A stretch of 64,000 nt of DNA from Rothia uropygialis (GTDB lineage Bacteria > Actinomycetota > Actinomycetes > Actinomycetales > Micrococcaceae): contig NZ_NOIS01000005.1 in the NCBI RefSeq assembly GCF_004137765.1, positions 62,001 through 126,000 on the forward strand. Direction: 5' to 3'. Each line of letters starts with the position of its first letter. Positions within the stretch are counted from its first letter, which is position 1. Positions 17,255 through 26,896 of the stretch are shown piece by piece. The position numbers and the translations under genes were made by a program. The notes below the pieces were generated by a model, which worked only from the letters and a program-made list of their open reading frames with translations, had not been told where the DNA came from and did no database searches.

Positions 17255-17569
17255 TCAAGTCTTGGTGGTCGCGCAACGATACTTGGTCGCCGCATTGTGC
17301 AACGCGGTGATCAAGGCCCGTTGTGACGACCCGTGGTATCTGACGGAGATCTGCTCCGCCAGGCTTTCCTCCTCTTCGATGCTGGCCCCGACGATCAAGC
17401 TCCTGACGAAGGTATTCGTCAGCGCCAACGTCGCCGTGCATTCTGCATCGAGAATTCGGTGAGTGTCCGTATCGATGATGAGCCCGATGAAGAAGAGACC
17501 GAACTGGTTGGTGATCGGGTTATTCGACGGGGACTTCGCTTCGCCTGTCACGAAGATCGAGGAACACAT
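17255..17569 (-). CDS. DUF3870 domain protein
   Basis: 104 residues from the ATG at 17569; an upstream ATG (17599) would add ten residues. The second start is preferred because AAGG lies 8 nt upstream and the family normally begins shortly before IFVTGEAK. Conserved patterns: VTGEAKSPSNNPIT, FFIGLIIDTDTHRILDAECTATL and RYHGSSQRALITALHNA. The function of the family is unknown. It is divided from the DUF819 operon by a terminator, yet the two keep the same orientation, so regulatory or metabolic linkage is possible. Confidence 0.75.
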   Translation of the reverse strand: MCSSIFVTGEAKSPSNNPITNQFGLFFIGLIIDTDTHRILDAECTATLALTNTFVRSLIVGASIEEEESLAEQISVRYHGSSQRALITALHNAATKYRCATTKT

Positions 17570-17609
17570 GCGTAAAACCTTAACCCAGATCACATTCAAA
17601 ACATAGCTA

Positions 17610-18980
17610 TTACGAGCCGACGGCGGCTTGGCGTGCCGCGGCGACCCCGGTTCCGACCCAGGTGGTCACGGTATCGCGTGCTGCCAGTTCCCCGGCGAGG
17701 CCTTGGACTTCCTGTGCCGTGACCGCACGAATGTTGTCGTGGAGTTCGTCGAGGTCCGTGAAATGGCCGGTGTCCAATTCGGATCGGCCCAGTCGGGACA
17801 TGCGGGATCCGGCGTCCTCGCTGCCGAGAATCGTTGCGCCGCTGAGTTGTCCCGTGACCTTATCCAACTCCGTCTCCTGCAGGCCCTTGTCCGCGAGGCG
17901 GTCCAATTCGGCTCTCATCAGGTCCACGACTACGGGCGCCTTGTCAGCGGTGCACCCCGCGTACATTCCGAAATAACCGGCGTCGGAGTAGGAACCGCCG
18001 AAAGAGAATGTGTTGTAGGCGAGTCCGCGCTTTTCGCGGATCTCCTGGAACAGACGAGAGGACATCCCACCGCCCAGGCACGCGTTGAGCACGGACATCG
18101 CGAATCTTTGCTGTGACCCGGCGATTAGACCCGTGGTTCCCAGAATCACGTTGGCCTGCTCGAAGGGCCGGTCGACCGTGTGGCCACCGAATTCCGGCGA
18201 AATATCGGTCGGGTGGCGGACCCGTCTGGCCGCGGGAATCGCACCTTCCGTGAGATCCCACCCGGCGACCTCGAGGGCGTCGAGAACGAGCCGGACGATT
18301 TCGCGGTGTTCGAGCCCGCCCGCCGCGGAGATGACCAAACGATCCGGAGTGTAATGCTTCTTGTAATGCTCCCACACCGCTTCGCGCGCGACGCTCGTGA
18401 TCTCGGACGGTGTGCCGCCGATCGGCCTGCCCAAAGGGTGCTGACCCATGATCTTCGCGGTGAAGTTCTCGAAGGCCACGTCGGTCGGGTCGTCGAGGTC
18501 CATGGCGATCTCTTCGAGAATGACCCCGCGTTCCTGCTCGAGTTCGCGGGGATCGATCTTCGCCGAGGTCACCATGTCCGCGATGACTTCCACAGCCATG
18601 CGAACGTCTTCGGACAGGACTCGCGCGTAGTAGCAGGTATGTTCTTTGGCCGTCAGCGCATTGGATTCGCCGCCGACGGCGTCGAACTCTTCCGCGATGT
18701 CAAGCGCGCTGCGTGATGGGGTTCCTTTGAACAGCAAGTGTTCCAAGAAGTGCGTCGAACCATACATGCCCGGTGTCTCATCACGCGACCCCACGCCGAG
18801 CCAGAATCCCAACGCGACGCTGCGCTGGCCAGGCATGCGTTCGGTCAGAACGCGTACGCCTCCGGGCAGGACGGAACGGCGGACTTCATTGCCGCCTTCC
18901 CCCGCGCACACGAGGCGCCCTTCCTCGTAATTCAGCTCTTCCACGAGGTCCTCGGGGTTCAAGCCCAATGCGTATGGCAT
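17610..18980 (-). CDS. M16 family zinc metallopeptidase (PepR-like)
   Basis: 456 residues from an ATG at 18980. The inverted zinc motif HFLEH lies near residue 80 with the third ligand expected about 75 residues on (LEQERGVILEEIAMD). The C-terminal half keeps GGGMSSRLFQEIREKRGLAY, the hallmark of the second M16 repeat. Such proteins usually work as homo- or heterodimeric processing peptidases in the cytoplasm. The place immediately after pnp is conserved in many actinobacteria. A terminator-like hairpin between pnp and this gene suggests at least partly separate transcription. Confidence 0.93.
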   Translation of the reverse strand: MPYALGLNPEDLVEELNYEEGRLVCAGEGGNEVRRSVLPGGVRVLTERMPGQRSVALGFWLGVGSRDETPGMYGSTHFLEHLLFKGTPSRSALDIAEEFDAVGGESNALTAKEHTCYYARVLSEDVRMAVEVIADMVTSAKIDPRELEQERGVILEEIAMDLDDPTDVAFENFTAKIMGQHPLGRPIGGTPSEITSVAREAVWEHYKKHYTPDRLVISAAGGLEHREIVRLVLDALEVAGWDLTEGAIPAARRVRHPTDISPEFGGHTVDRPFEQANVILGTTGLIAGSQQRFAMSVLNACLGGGMSSRLFQEIREKRGLAYNTFSFGGSYSDAGYFGMYAGCTADKAPVVVDLMRAELDRLADKGLQETELDKVTGQLSGATILGSEDAGSRMSRLGRSELDTGHFTDLDELHDNIRAVTAQEVQGLAGELAARDTVTTWVGTGVAAARQAAVGS

Positions 18981-19107
18981 GTATTCAGTCAGTTCCTCAG
19001 ATTGATCAGGTGGCAGGGGGACGAGCCGGTTCGCAATGAGTCGTCGTCGATCGCGGCGGCCTCCGGCGACGAGTCTAAGGCCCCCGGACATATCGTCCAA
19101 TTCGACG

Positions 19108-19147
19108 AAAACCCCGGCCGGGATCCGCTGGGATCCGACCGGGGTTT
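19108..19147 (-). terminator. Hairpin terminator after pnp
   Basis: AAACCCCGG (19109-19117) pairs with CCGGGGTTT (19139-19147), with further pairing of the GGATCC halves inside. On the minus strand it is followed by TTTTCG. It lies 24 nt beyond the pnp stop. Confidence 0.7.
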
Positions 19148-19170
19148 CCGTGGGAGAGATTCGGAGGAAA

Positions 19171-21414
19171 TTACTCCTCGTCGTCACTCTCGGTGGCGGT
19201 TGCGGCCTCTTCTTCCGAGACCACAGGGGCCAACGAGAGCTTGCCGCGGTCGTCAACCTTGGTGATCTCGACCTGTACCTTCTGCCCGACGCCAACGACG
19301 TCTTCGACGTCGCTCACGCGATTGCCATCGTTGAGCTTGCGCAGCTCAGAGATGTGCAACAGCCCGTCCTTGCCCGGAGTCAGGGAAACGAACGCACCGA
19401 AGGTCGTGGTCTTGACGACCGTGCCCAAGTAGCGTTCTCCGACCTCGGGAACCTGGGGGTTGGCGATCGCGTTGATCGCCGACCTGGCGGCCTCAGCGGA
19501 AGGACCGTCCACGGCACCGATGTAAACGGTTCCGTCGTCCTCGATCGTGATGTCCGCGCCGGTGTCTTCCTGGATCTGGTTGATCATCTTGCCCTTCGGG
19601 CCGATGACCTCGCCGATCTTGGAGACGGGAACGTGCACGGTGATGATGCGCGGGGCGAACTCGCTCATTTCATCCGGAACGTCGATCGCGGCCGTCAGCA
19701 CGTCAAGGATGTGCAGGCGGGCTTCGCGAGCCTGTTTGAGCGCGGCACCGAGCACCGAGGCGGGGATTCCGTCGAGCTTGGTGTCGAGCTGGATCGCGGT
19801 CACGAATTCGGATGTACCCGCGACCTTGAAGTCCATATCGCCCAATGCGTCCTCTGCGCCGAGGATGTCGGTCAGAGCGGCGTAACGAGTTTCGCCGTCG
19901 ACCTCGTCCGAGACCAAGCCCATCGCGATACCTGCCACCGGAGCGCGCAGCGGCACACCGGCGTTGAGCAGCGAGAGGGTCGAGGCACACACGGATCCCA
20001 TTGACGTTGAACCGTTGGAGCCGAGCGCCTCGGAAACCTGGCGAATCGCGTAAGGGAATTCCTCACGCGACGGCAGGACCGGGGTGATCGCGCGTTCCGC
20101 AAGCGCACCGTGACCGATTTCGCGGCGCTTCGGGGAACCGACGCGGCCGGTCTCACCCGTGGAATACGGCGGGAAGTTGTAGTGGTGGATGTACCTCTTG
20201 GTCTTGACCGGAGAGAGGGAGTCGATCTGCTGCTCGAGCTTGAGCATATTGAGCGTGGTGACACCCATGATCTGGGTTTCGCCGCGCTCGAAGATCGCGG
20301 ATCCGTGCACGCGCGGCAGAACTTCTACCTCTGCCGTGAGCTGACGGATATCGGTCAGTCCTCGGCCGTCGATGCGGACCTGATCCGTCAGAATGCGCTG
20401 GCGCACGGTCTGTTTGGTCAAGGCGTTGAAAGCACCATTGACTTCCTCGAGGCGGCCTTCGAACTCTTTGCCTTCACCGGCGAGTTCCTCGGCAACTTCC
20501 TTCTGCAGGTTTTCGGAAGCGATCTCGCGCTCCTGCTTGCCTGCGATGGAGTAGACGTCCTTGATCTTTGAGGAGAACTTGGACTCGACCGCCTGGGCCA
20601 CCTCTTCGGCGTATCCGCCGAAGCGCTCGATCTCCATGGCCGGCTTGCCGGCACGCTTGGCCAGATCCGACTGGGCATCGCACAGCGCCTTGATGAAGGG
20701 CTTGGCTGCCTCGAGGCCTTCCGCCACGACGTCCTCGGTCGGCGCTGTCGCGCCGGACTGGACGAGGTCCCATGAGGTGTCGGTGGCTTCGGCCTCCACC
20801 ATCATGATCGCGACGTCTTCGGTTCCGTCGGCCTTGGTCACAACGCGTCCCGCAACCGCCATGTCGAACACGGCGTTTTCCAGCTGCGAATGCTTGGGGA
20901 ATGCAACCCACTGACCGTCGATCAGCGCGACGCGGACGCCGCCAACCGGCCCCTGGAACGGCATTCCGGAGAGGGTCGTGGACATCGAAGCCGCGTTGAT
21001 GGCAACGGTGTTGTAAATCTCGTCGGGATCGATCGTCAGAACGGTCACGACGACCTGGACCTCATTGCGGATTCCCTTGCCGAACGCGGGGCGCAATGGG
21101 CGGTCGATCAGACGGCAGGCCAGGATGGCGTCCGTCGAGGGGCGTCCCTCACGGCGGAAGAACGAGCCCGGGATGCGGCCCGCGGCGTACATGCGCTCTT
21201 CGACGTCGACCGTCAGCGGGAAGAAATCGAATCCTTCACGGGGGTGCTTGCCGACGGCGGTTGCCGACAGCATGCTGGTTTCTTCGTCGATGGACACGAG
21301 CGTGGAGCCCGCTGCCTGCTTGGCCAAGCGGCCTGTTTCGAAGCGAACGGTACGCTGACCAAATTTGCCATTGTCGATAATGGCTTCTGCGAATTGAATC
21401 TCGGGACCCTCCAA
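19171..21414 (-). CDS. pnp: Polyribonucleotide nucleotidyltransferase (PNPase)
   Basis: 747 residues from a TTG start with GGAGGTG 6 nt upstream; the ATG 13 nt earlier is out of frame. Domains in order: RNase PH 1 (about 15-150), alpha-helical linker, RNase PH 2 (about 345-560, with [18 protein letters not shown]), KH ([13 protein letters not shown] near 600) and S1 ([16 protein letters not shown] near 670), then an acidic tail. It degrades RNA phosphorolytically from the 3' end and is the core of RNA turnover. It follows rpsO, as in most bacteria, with hairpins in between. Confidence 0.98.
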   Translation of the reverse strand: MEGPEIQFAEAIIDNGKFGQRTVRFETGRLAKQAAGSTLVSIDEETSMLSATAVGKHPREGFDFFPLTVDVEERMYAAGRIPGSFFRREGRPSTDAILACRLIDRPLRPAFGKGIRNEVQVVVTVLTIDPDEIYNTVAINAASMSTTLSGMPFQGPVGGVRVALIDGQWVAFPKHSQLENAVFDMAVAGRVVTKADGTEDVAIMMVEAEATDTSWDLVQSGATAPTEDVVAEGLEAAKPFIKALCDAQSDLAKRAGKPAMEIERFGGYAEEVAQAVESKFSSKIKDVYSIAGKQEREIASENLQKEVAEELAGEGKEFEGRLEEVNGAFNALTKQTVRQRILTDQVRIDGRGLTDIRQLTAEVEVLPRVHGSAIFERGETQIMGVTTLNMLKLEQQIDSLSPVKTKRYIHHYNFPPYSTGETGRVGSPKRREIGHGALAERAITPVLPSREEFPYAIRQVSEALGSNGSTSMGSVCASTLSLLNAGVPLRAPVAGIAMGLVSDEVDGETRYAALTDILGAEDALGDMDFKVAGTSEFVTAIQLDTKLDGIPASVLGAALKQAREARLHILDVLTAAIDVPDEMSEFAPRIITVHVPVSKIGEVIGPKGKMINQIQEDTGADITIEDDGTVYIGAVDGPSAEAARSAINAIANPQVPEVGERYLGTVVKTTTFGAFVSLTPGKDGLLHISELRKLNDGNRVSDVEDVVGVGQKVQVEITKVDDRGKLSLAPVVSEEEAATATESDDEE

Positions 21415-21552
21415 GGGTCACCTCCATTTCTTGTACTTCGCGCGGACCCGCCTCGACTCGGTCTTCGATCGAGGCCCACGGATGAATTCATCCGGAGGCC
21501 ACTACCGAGGACCGCAAGGAGAGGATGGGCCCTACGCGTATTTTTACTGAAG

Positions 21553-21664
21553 TCCCACGGATCCTTCCGTGGGAACTCGCTATGGGTAGCGAGAGGGCGG
21601 CGCTGCCGTCCGTTATCCAGTCTTCCATGTTTGGAAGCCGGATTCCGTCACAGCGGCGCCGCCC
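21553..21664 (-). promoter_or_regulatory. Tandem RNA hairpins in the rpsO-pnp intergenic region
   Basis: Perfect hairpins occur at 21553-21574 (9-bp stem, TCCT loop) and 21576-21593 (7-bp stem, 4-nt loop). A 9-bp GC stem joins 21595-21603 to 21656-21664, closing around a small TTCCA/TGGAA hairpin. In E. coli the equivalent region holds an RNase III processing stem that controls pnp. These could be the rpsO terminator and a pnp autoregulatory processing site. No T-run is evident. Confidence 0.6.
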
Positions 21665-21680
21665 CTCACGCTTGTCGTCT

Positions 21681-21950
21681 TTATCGGCGAATTCCGAGAC
21701 GCTGAATCAGCGCGCGGTAACGCTCGATGTCGATCCGACGCAGGTAGCCGAGCATGTTGCGGCGGCGACCGACGAGAATCATGAGACCACGACGCGAGTG
21801 GTGGTCGTGCTTGTGGGACTTAAGGTGTTCGGTCAAGTCACTGATGCGACGAGTCAGAACTGCAACCTGAACCTCGGGCGAACCGGTATCGCCCTCGTGG
21901 GTTGCGTATTCCTTGATGATTTCCTGCTTGACAGCGGGATCCAGTGCCAC
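21681..21950 (-). CDS. rpsO: 30S ribosomal protein S15
   Basis: 89 residues, the standard S15 length. Family residues are clear: [40 protein letters not shown] and LLRIDIERY-like [14 protein letters not shown]. It binds 16S rRNA early in 30S assembly. It lies upstream of pnp in the conserved pair. Confidence 0.98.
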   Translation of the reverse strand: MALDPAVKQEIIKEYATHEGDTGSPEVQVAVLTRRISDLTEHLKSHKHDHHSRRGLMILVGRRRNMLGYLRRIDIERYRALIQRLGIRR

Positions 21951-22203
21951 TGATTAACTCCTAGAGTTAGTGCCGTGAACGGCCCGATACGGCGAATGCC
22001 GCCGGGGACCCAACGCACCGAGGACAGTCCCGGACGGATATCGCCGACCGAGGATCACGGCACGAGGGACGCCTGGCAACCACGGACTGCAGCCAGACGT
22101 AATCTCCAGCTTAGCTGATCGAACCGATCTGCGGAAGAACACCCGCCCGGACGGGCCGTTTCCGAACTGTGAGACTCGCGACCCGGCGTGCCACGATGGT
22201 GCA

Positions 22204-22809
22204 ATGATCGATTTCACCCAGTCTGCCGACATCGTGGCCCCCCAGCTTCTGGGGGCAGTAATTCATCGTGGCCAGGTCGCGATCAGGTTGACGGAAGTCG
22301 AGGCCTACCTCGGCACAGTGGATCCGGCGTCGCACGCCCACAAGGGTCCGACGCCGCGATGCGCGACGATGTTCGGCGAGCCCAGCCACCTCTATGTTTA
22401 CGCGTCGTACGGGATTCACCGTGCCGGGAACCTGGTCTGCTCCCCCGACGGAACCGCCTCCGGTTGTCTGATGCGGGCCGGAGAGGTGGTTTCCGGGTGG
22501 GATGAGGTGCGGATCCGACGCGGCGAGAGCGTCCTCGACGCCGGCCTGGCCCGAGGACCCGGGAACCTGGGTTCCGCCCTGGGGCTCAGCTTGATGGACA
22601 ACGGAACACCGGTCCATCAAGCGGTTCGGGGACGCCACATCTCGGATTCCACCATTGAATTCTGGATAGAAGAACCTCGAGAACCGGTCGAGCACGTCAG
22701 AGGCAAGCGCATCGGCATCAGCAAGAATGCGGATGCTCCCTTGCGGTATTGGATCCCCAACGATCCGACGGTCAGTTCCCCGCGTTCGCGACGTGTCGCA
22801 GTCGGCTGA
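22204..22809 (+). CDS. 3-methyladenine (alkyladenine) DNA glycosylase, AAG/MPG family
   Basis: 201 residues. AAG hallmarks are present: LLG at the N-terminus, LTEVEAYLG with the catalytic Glu, DPASHAHKGPTPRC, YVYASYGIH and the ARGPGNL stretch. It excises alkylated or deaminated purines such as 3-methyladenine and hypoxanthine to start base-excision repair. It is transcribed rightward between two leftward units and appears monocistronic. The ribosome site is weak, so the start is tentative, although no earlier start fits better. Confidence 0.93.
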   Translation: MIDFTQSADIVAPQLLGAVIHRGQVAIRLTEVEAYLGTVDPASHAHKGPTPRCATMFGEPSHLYVYASYGIHRAGNLVCSPDGTASGCLMRAGEVVSGWDEVRIRRGESVLDAGLARGPGNLGSALGLSLMDNGTPVHQAVRGRHISDSTIEFWIEEPREPVEHVRGKRIGISKNADAPLRYWIPNDPTVSSPRSRRVAVG

Positions 22810-22888
22810 GCCCGGATGTCCCGGCGAGACGGCTCCTGCGCAACGCCCCGACACAGCGCATCATTGTCGTCTCGCAGAAAGGACGGGG

Positions 22889-24106
22889 TCACGCCTTCAG
22901 CTGTTCCGCCTCGTAGGCGGCAACCGCTCGGCCAAGTCGCGCCACGCCTTCGACGATTTCCTCTTCCGCGTTGGTGACGAAGGAGATTCGCATCGTGTTC
23001 CGGATGCTCGTGTCCACGTGGAATGAGCTGCCGGGTACAAACCCAACACCTTCCCGCATCGCATACGGCAGCAGAGCATCCGTGTCATATGCCTCCGGCA
23101 ATTCGGCCCACAAGAACATTCCCCCTTGGGGCGAGGTCACTCGAGAGCCTTCTGGAAGAGCATGAGGCAGCTCGCGAACCATCGCTTGCAGACGCTCGCC
23201 ATAAACCCGGAGCTTCTCCTCATCGGATTGATGCGTCTCCGGATGAGCGAGATAGTAAGCGGCCGCATACTGATCCACGGTGGAGCTGTGCAGGTCAATG
23301 GCCTGCTTGCCGACGATCATCGCGTCGCGGATCGAGGACGGCACGCGCGCCCAACCGAGGCGGATACCGGGAGCAACGGATTTGGACAATGTCTGCAGGA
23401 GCGCAGTCTGCTCCGCCATGCCTTCGATCGCGCAGATCGGCTCGAGCGCTTCACCGGAATACCGGAGGCTCGAATACGGGTCATCCTCGATCAGCATGGT
23501 TTGGGTCCTGAGAAGGATCTGGGCAACGTCGTTGCGACGCCGCGCCGACATCGTGCGACCGCTCGGATTCTGGTAACTCGGGATGAGGTAGACGAGCTTT
23601 GGCCGATGCGCTGCTATCGCCCGGTCCAAGGCCTCGGGAATCACGCCTTCGTCGTCGCACTCGACGGCCTCAAAACGTGCTCCAGCCAACCCGAAGGTCT
23701 GCAATGCGGCCAGATACGTGGGGTCTTCGACGAGGATGACATCCCCCTTGTCGACCATCACCTGTCCCATGAGGGTCAGGCCCTGCTGCGAGCCCGTGGT
23801 GATCAGAATGTCGTCGGACTGGGAGGCAATACCTTCGGACGTGAGGTTCGCGGCGATCACTTCGCGAAGCTCGAGCTCGCCCTCGCTCGACGAGTACTGG
23901 AGCGAACGCTCCGGCCGAGCCAGGGATGCCTCGTAGGCCGCGCGGATGGCGCTCAGGTCGAAAAAGGACGAGTCCGGAATACCGCCCGCGAAGGAGATCA
24001 CCCCGGGTCGGCTCACCAGGTCCAGGAGCGCACGGACCGGAGAATCTTCGGTATCCGCAAAATTGCGCGCGAGCCGTGGGGTGAATTCGGTATTTCCCGT
24101 AGTCAT
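22889..24106 (-). CDS. PLP-dependent aminotransferase, class I/II (LysN/2-aminoadipate-like)
   Basis: 405 residues. Fold-type I features: VISFAGGIPDSSFF, LQYSSSEGELELRE, ITTGSQQGL, VEDPTYLAA, the LIPSYQNPSG patch, IEDDPYSSLRY, and the PLP-Lys in LQTLSKSVAPGIRLGW. It lacks the N-terminal GntR domain of MocR regulators and so looks like a free-standing enzyme. The closest group by motif is the 2-aminoadipate/aromatic aminotransferase subfamily, which is broad in substrate. Good AGAAGA ribosome site. It is followed, on the opposite strand, by the glycosylase. Confidence 0.9.
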   Translation of the reverse strand: MTTGNTEFTPRLARNFADTEDSPVRALLDLVSRPGVISFAGGIPDSSFFDLSAIRAAYEASLARPERSLQYSSSEGELELREVIAANLTSEGIASQSDDILITTGSQQGLTLMGQVMVDKGDVILVEDPTYLAALQTFGLAGARFEAVECDDEGVIPEALDRAIAAHRPKLVYLIPSYQNPSGRTMSARRRNDVAQILLRTQTMLIEDDPYSSLRYSGEALEPICAIEGMAEQTALLQTLSKSVAPGIRLGWARVPSSIRDAMIVGKQAIDLHSSTVDQYAAAYYLAHPETHQSDEEKLRVYGERLQAMVRELPHALPEGSRVTSPQGGMFLWAELPEAYDTDALLPYAMREGVGFVPGSSFHVDTSIRNTMRISFVTNAEEEIVEGVARLGRAVAAYEAEQLKA

Positions 24107-24183
24107 TAGTCTTCTTTCCGCGTGTCGTGTGATTTCCTCGATATCTCACATCTTGGTACAACTCGTGAGGTCGAGTCGGGACA

Positions 24184-25029
24184 TCAGGTTTCGGCGAGCC
24201 GCGCGGCCACGACGAATACCCGACGGAACGGCATCACGGTCCCGTGGGCTTCGGCCGGGTATGCCGTCCGAAGCGCTGCTTTGTATTCGTCGACGAACTC
24301 GCTCTTGACGGGCTCCGGGAGGGCATTGAGCACCGGACGGGCCCCGGTTGAGGAGATCCAGTCGAATACGGGGTCTTCCCCTTGCAGAACGTGGAGATAC
24401 GTTGTTTCCCAGGCGTCCACCGACCATCCCGGACGGGACAGGAGAGCCAAATACTCCCGGGCCCGGATGATTTTGTCCCGGAGCTTTTCGTGGATATGCC
24501 TGGCATACTTCGGTTGGCCAGCGATCTCGCGCAACAGAACGTGGGACGGTGCGTCGAAATTGCCCGGCACCTGAAAAGCGAAGACACCGCCGTTCGGCAG
24601 GAGGTCTGCCACTTGCGGAAGCCATCTCTCGTGGCCGTCGACCCATTGGAACAGGGCGTTAGAGACAATGAGTTGGGGCACCTCGCCTGCCCAGCCATGG
24701 ACTTGGCGGGCGGCCAACCACTCTTTGACGTCGGCACGCTCGTACCGAGCGGAAGACCCCCCTTGGACTCGGGCGGCGTCGATCATCTGCTGGCTGCTGT
24801 CGACACCGTGCACCACCGCCTCGGGCCAGTGCCCGTGAATGACCGGGGTATCGGAACCCGGCCCACAACCCAAGTCCACGACGTTCCGGACCGTGGTCAG
24901 CGGAATCCTCTGGAGGAGGTCCACGAGCGGCCGAGCTCGTTCAGAACCGAATTTGAGGTACTGCTCGGGATCCCACCGCGTGCGTTCCTGCGCAGCGCCT
25001 GCCGAATCCGGGGAAGGCAATGTGCTCAC
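24184..25029 (-). CDS. Trans-aconitate 2-methyltransferase-like SAM methyltransferase
   Basis: 281 residues from a GTG start overlapping the stop of the upstream small membrane protein. SAM motif I is VVDLGCGPGSDT near residue 50, followed by HGVDSSQQMIDAAR and a post-motif LIVSNALFQWVDGHERWLP, which is the Tam pattern (SNAxxQWxxDH). Tam methylates trans-aconitate, a spontaneous by-product that inhibits aconitase. Length fits (about 255-280). Family members with other carboxylate substrates exist, so the exact substrate is moderately sure. Confidence 0.85.
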   Translation of the reverse strand: MSTLPSPDSAGAAQERTRWDPEQYLKFGSERARPLVDLLQRIPLTTVRNVVDLGCGPGSDTPVIHGHWPEAVVHGVDSSQQMIDAARVQGGSSARYERADVKEWLAARQVHGWAGEVPQLIVSNALFQWVDGHERWLPQVADLLPNGGVFAFQVPGNFDAPSHVLLREIAGQPKYARHIHEKLRDKIIRAREYLALLSRPGWSVDAWETTYLHVLQGEDPVFDWISSTGARPVLNALPEPVKSEFVDEYKAALRTAYPAEAHGTVMPFRRVFVVAARLAET

Positions 25030-25349
25030 TACTTGGTGGAGGTGCGCGATGCGACGTCGCGCCCCAAAACGGCCGACGCGGCACCGGTCGCCGCAGTCAC
25101 CGCATAAACACTCGGCCAGGCCCCGATCTTCTTGGCCAGCGGATGGGACAGACCGAAGGAGAGGACATAAAAACCGGTCAGGACCGCAGCCGTTCCGGTT
25201 CCCGCATTTTTCTGCCAGCCTTTGAACGCGGCCGCACCGGCAACAGCCAGAACAGCGCCGCCGAGCGGGCGGTTTCCCGTGGAGCGAGCTACTTTATAGC
25301 CTCCGATCAAACCTGCGGTAGAGAACAGCGTGGGGGCGAGAGCGGACAT
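25029..25349 (-). CDS. Small membrane protein of unknown function
   Basis: 106 residues from an ATG at 25349 with AGGTGG upstream; a start seven codons earlier is also open. Three hydrophobic stretches alternate with Gly/Ala-rich segments (TLFSTAGLIGGYKVA, GGAVLAVAGAAAF, TAAVLTGFYVLSFGLSHPLA). I do not recognise the family. The stop overlaps the start of the methyltransferase gene, suggesting co-transcription. Confidence 0.65.
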   Translation of the reverse strand: MSALAPTLFSTAGLIGGYKVARSTGNRPLGGAVLAVAGAAAFKGWQKNAGTGTAAVLTGFYVLSFGLSHPLAKKIGAWPSVYAVTAATGAASAVLGRDVASRTSTK

Positions 25350-25431
25350 TTTCCGCCACCTTTCCTTCAAGACAATCTGACTTGTCCGGTATAGCGCACC
25401 ACAGGAATGTTCGCCAATGAGACGTGATGAT

Positions 25432-26790
25432 TCAGACGACCTTGAGCTCCGCGAAACGGGTCAGGGCGGGATCCAGCTCGGGGAATTCTTCGCGTAATGC
25501 CGCGGCCGCCCGACGCACGCGCTCGCGAGTGACGTCCGCGATCGTCGAGAATTCACCGGCCACCGTTGGCTTCCGCGCCGCATTGATCGGCTCGTCGAGT
25601 TGCACGAGGACGAACTTCCGGCTGCCACCGTCTTGAGCGTTCTGCCGCATCACCGCATGAGCCGTGGTGCCCGACCCGGCGAAGAAGTCGAGCACGAGTG
25701 AATCTTTGCCGGTGGTGACCTGAAGGAGTCGCTGGATTAGGCGCACGGGCTTCGGGGTCTCGAACACGGCCGTGGTTCCGAAGAGCTTTTTGATGTCGTT
25801 TTTGGCCAGATGATTGTGCCCGGCAAAGTCGCGAGTCCAGAGGGTCGTCGGAACAACTCCATCCTGGACTTCCCCAAGGTATCGCTTGAGTTGAGGGGCG
25901 CGTGTTCCGTCCGCGCCCCAATATATCCGCCCCGCGTCGATCAAACGCTGCATGGCCTGAGGCGAATATCCCCAGCTCCGCCCGGGAGGCGGAAAATGCT
26001 TGACTCCGGTCAGCGGGTTCACCACGGCATAGTCCGCGGCCTGCGAATATGTGCGTACCGAGAGGTCGCTCGTCCGGTAGAGGCCACGACCATCGGCGTC
26101 GTCGTAGCGGTACGGCCGATTGATGGCCTCGGTCCGAGGCAGGAGGTTGCGGCGAAAGGCAGGTGATGCCGCATAGAGAATCAGGTAATCGTGAACGACC
26201 GAGAAGTTTCGGCAGTCGTTGGCCGGGGAGTATTTCTTTTCCCAGACGATCGTCGCGCAGAAATTCTCCTCTCCGTAGATCTCGTCCAGGAGCAGCCTGA
26301 GTCTGGGCGCTTCTGCGTCATCGATCGAAACGGCAATGACCCCATTGGACGCGAGCAGCTCGCGCGCGACTCGAAGCCTGGGGTACATGAGATCCAGCCA
26401 GAGCGAATGCAACCGGCCTGCGCTAGAGCGAGCGGTACACCGCCCCGGCTCCTCGGACACTCCTGCGGCGCGATCCTCGAGAGCCTGAGACCGATGAAAA
26501 GAGTCCCGGTAGTCGGCCTTCGTCCCCACGTTGTACGGAGGGTCGATGTAGATCAGCCCGAAGGCTCCGACGTGCGTGCGCCTCAAGATTTTCAGGGCCT
26601 CGAGGCTGTCGCCCTCGATCACGAGGTTCCCCTCCGCAACGGGGGCTCCGGCTTTCCCCGGGGAATGGGGAACCAGGCGGGCCGAGGTCGCGCTCTCCCC
26701 CAGCCTCTGGGATTCTGACTTGCCGGGCCAGGTAAGACCGTATGTTTCGATGGGGCCTCCAGCTGCGTTCCGGCGGGCCTGTGTTTGCAC
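25432..26790 (-). CDS. Mod-like DNA methyltransferase (beta class), apparently orphan
   Basis: 452 residues from a GTG with GGGG 8-9 nt upstream. The catalytic motif DPPY (YIDPPYN, about 83-86) precedes the SAM-binding DFFAGSGTT (about residue 370), the order of beta-class N6-adenine or N4-cytosine methyltransferases such as type III Mod subunits. The central region (WEKKYSPANDCRNFSVVHDYL, then RPYRYDDADGRGLYR) resembles Mod proteins and may hold target recognition. No helicase/endonuclease (Res) or other restriction gene is adjacent. It diverges from an XRE regulator over a 106-nt gap with repeats. Confidence 0.9.
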   Translation of the reverse strand: MQTQARRNAAGGPIETYGLTWPGKSESQRLGESATSARLVPHSPGKAGAPVAEGNLVIEGDSLEALKILRRTHVGAFGLIYIDPPYNVGTKADYRDSFHRSQALEDRAAGVSEEPGRCTARSSAGRLHSLWLDLMYPRLRVARELLASNGVIAVSIDDAEAPRLRLLLDEIYGEENFCATIVWEKKYSPANDCRNFSVVHDYLILYAASPAFRRNLLPRTEAINRPYRYDDADGRGLYRTSDLSVRTYSQAADYAVVNPLTGVKHFPPPGRSWGYSPQAMQRLIDAGRIYWGADGTRAPQLKRYLGEVQDGVVPTTLWTRDFAGHNHLAKNDIKKLFGTTAVFETPKPVRLIQRLLQVTTGKDSLVLDFFAGSGTTAHAVMRQNAQDGGSRKFVLVQLDEPINAARKPTVAGEFSTIADVTRERVRRAAAALREEFPELDPALTRFAELKVV

Positions 26791-26809
26791 TGTTGTACCC
26801 CTACCTCAT

Positions 26810-26861
26810 GCCATGTACACTTTGCACACAAGGATAGCGAAGTTTTGCCATGTGCACTTGG
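26810..26861. repeat. Two 15-bp direct repeats between methyltransferase and XRE genes, candidate operator
   Basis: GCCATGTACACTTTG (26810-26824) and GCCATGTGCACTTGG (26847-26861) match at 13 of 15 positions, start to start 37 bp apart. Each holds a near-palindromic TGTRCA core. They sit in the 106-bp divergent promoter region, as expected for binding sites of the adjacent XRE protein. Confidence 0.6.
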
Positions 26862-26896
26862 TAGACCTGACCTCCGGGCGACCCGATTCTGGTGCA

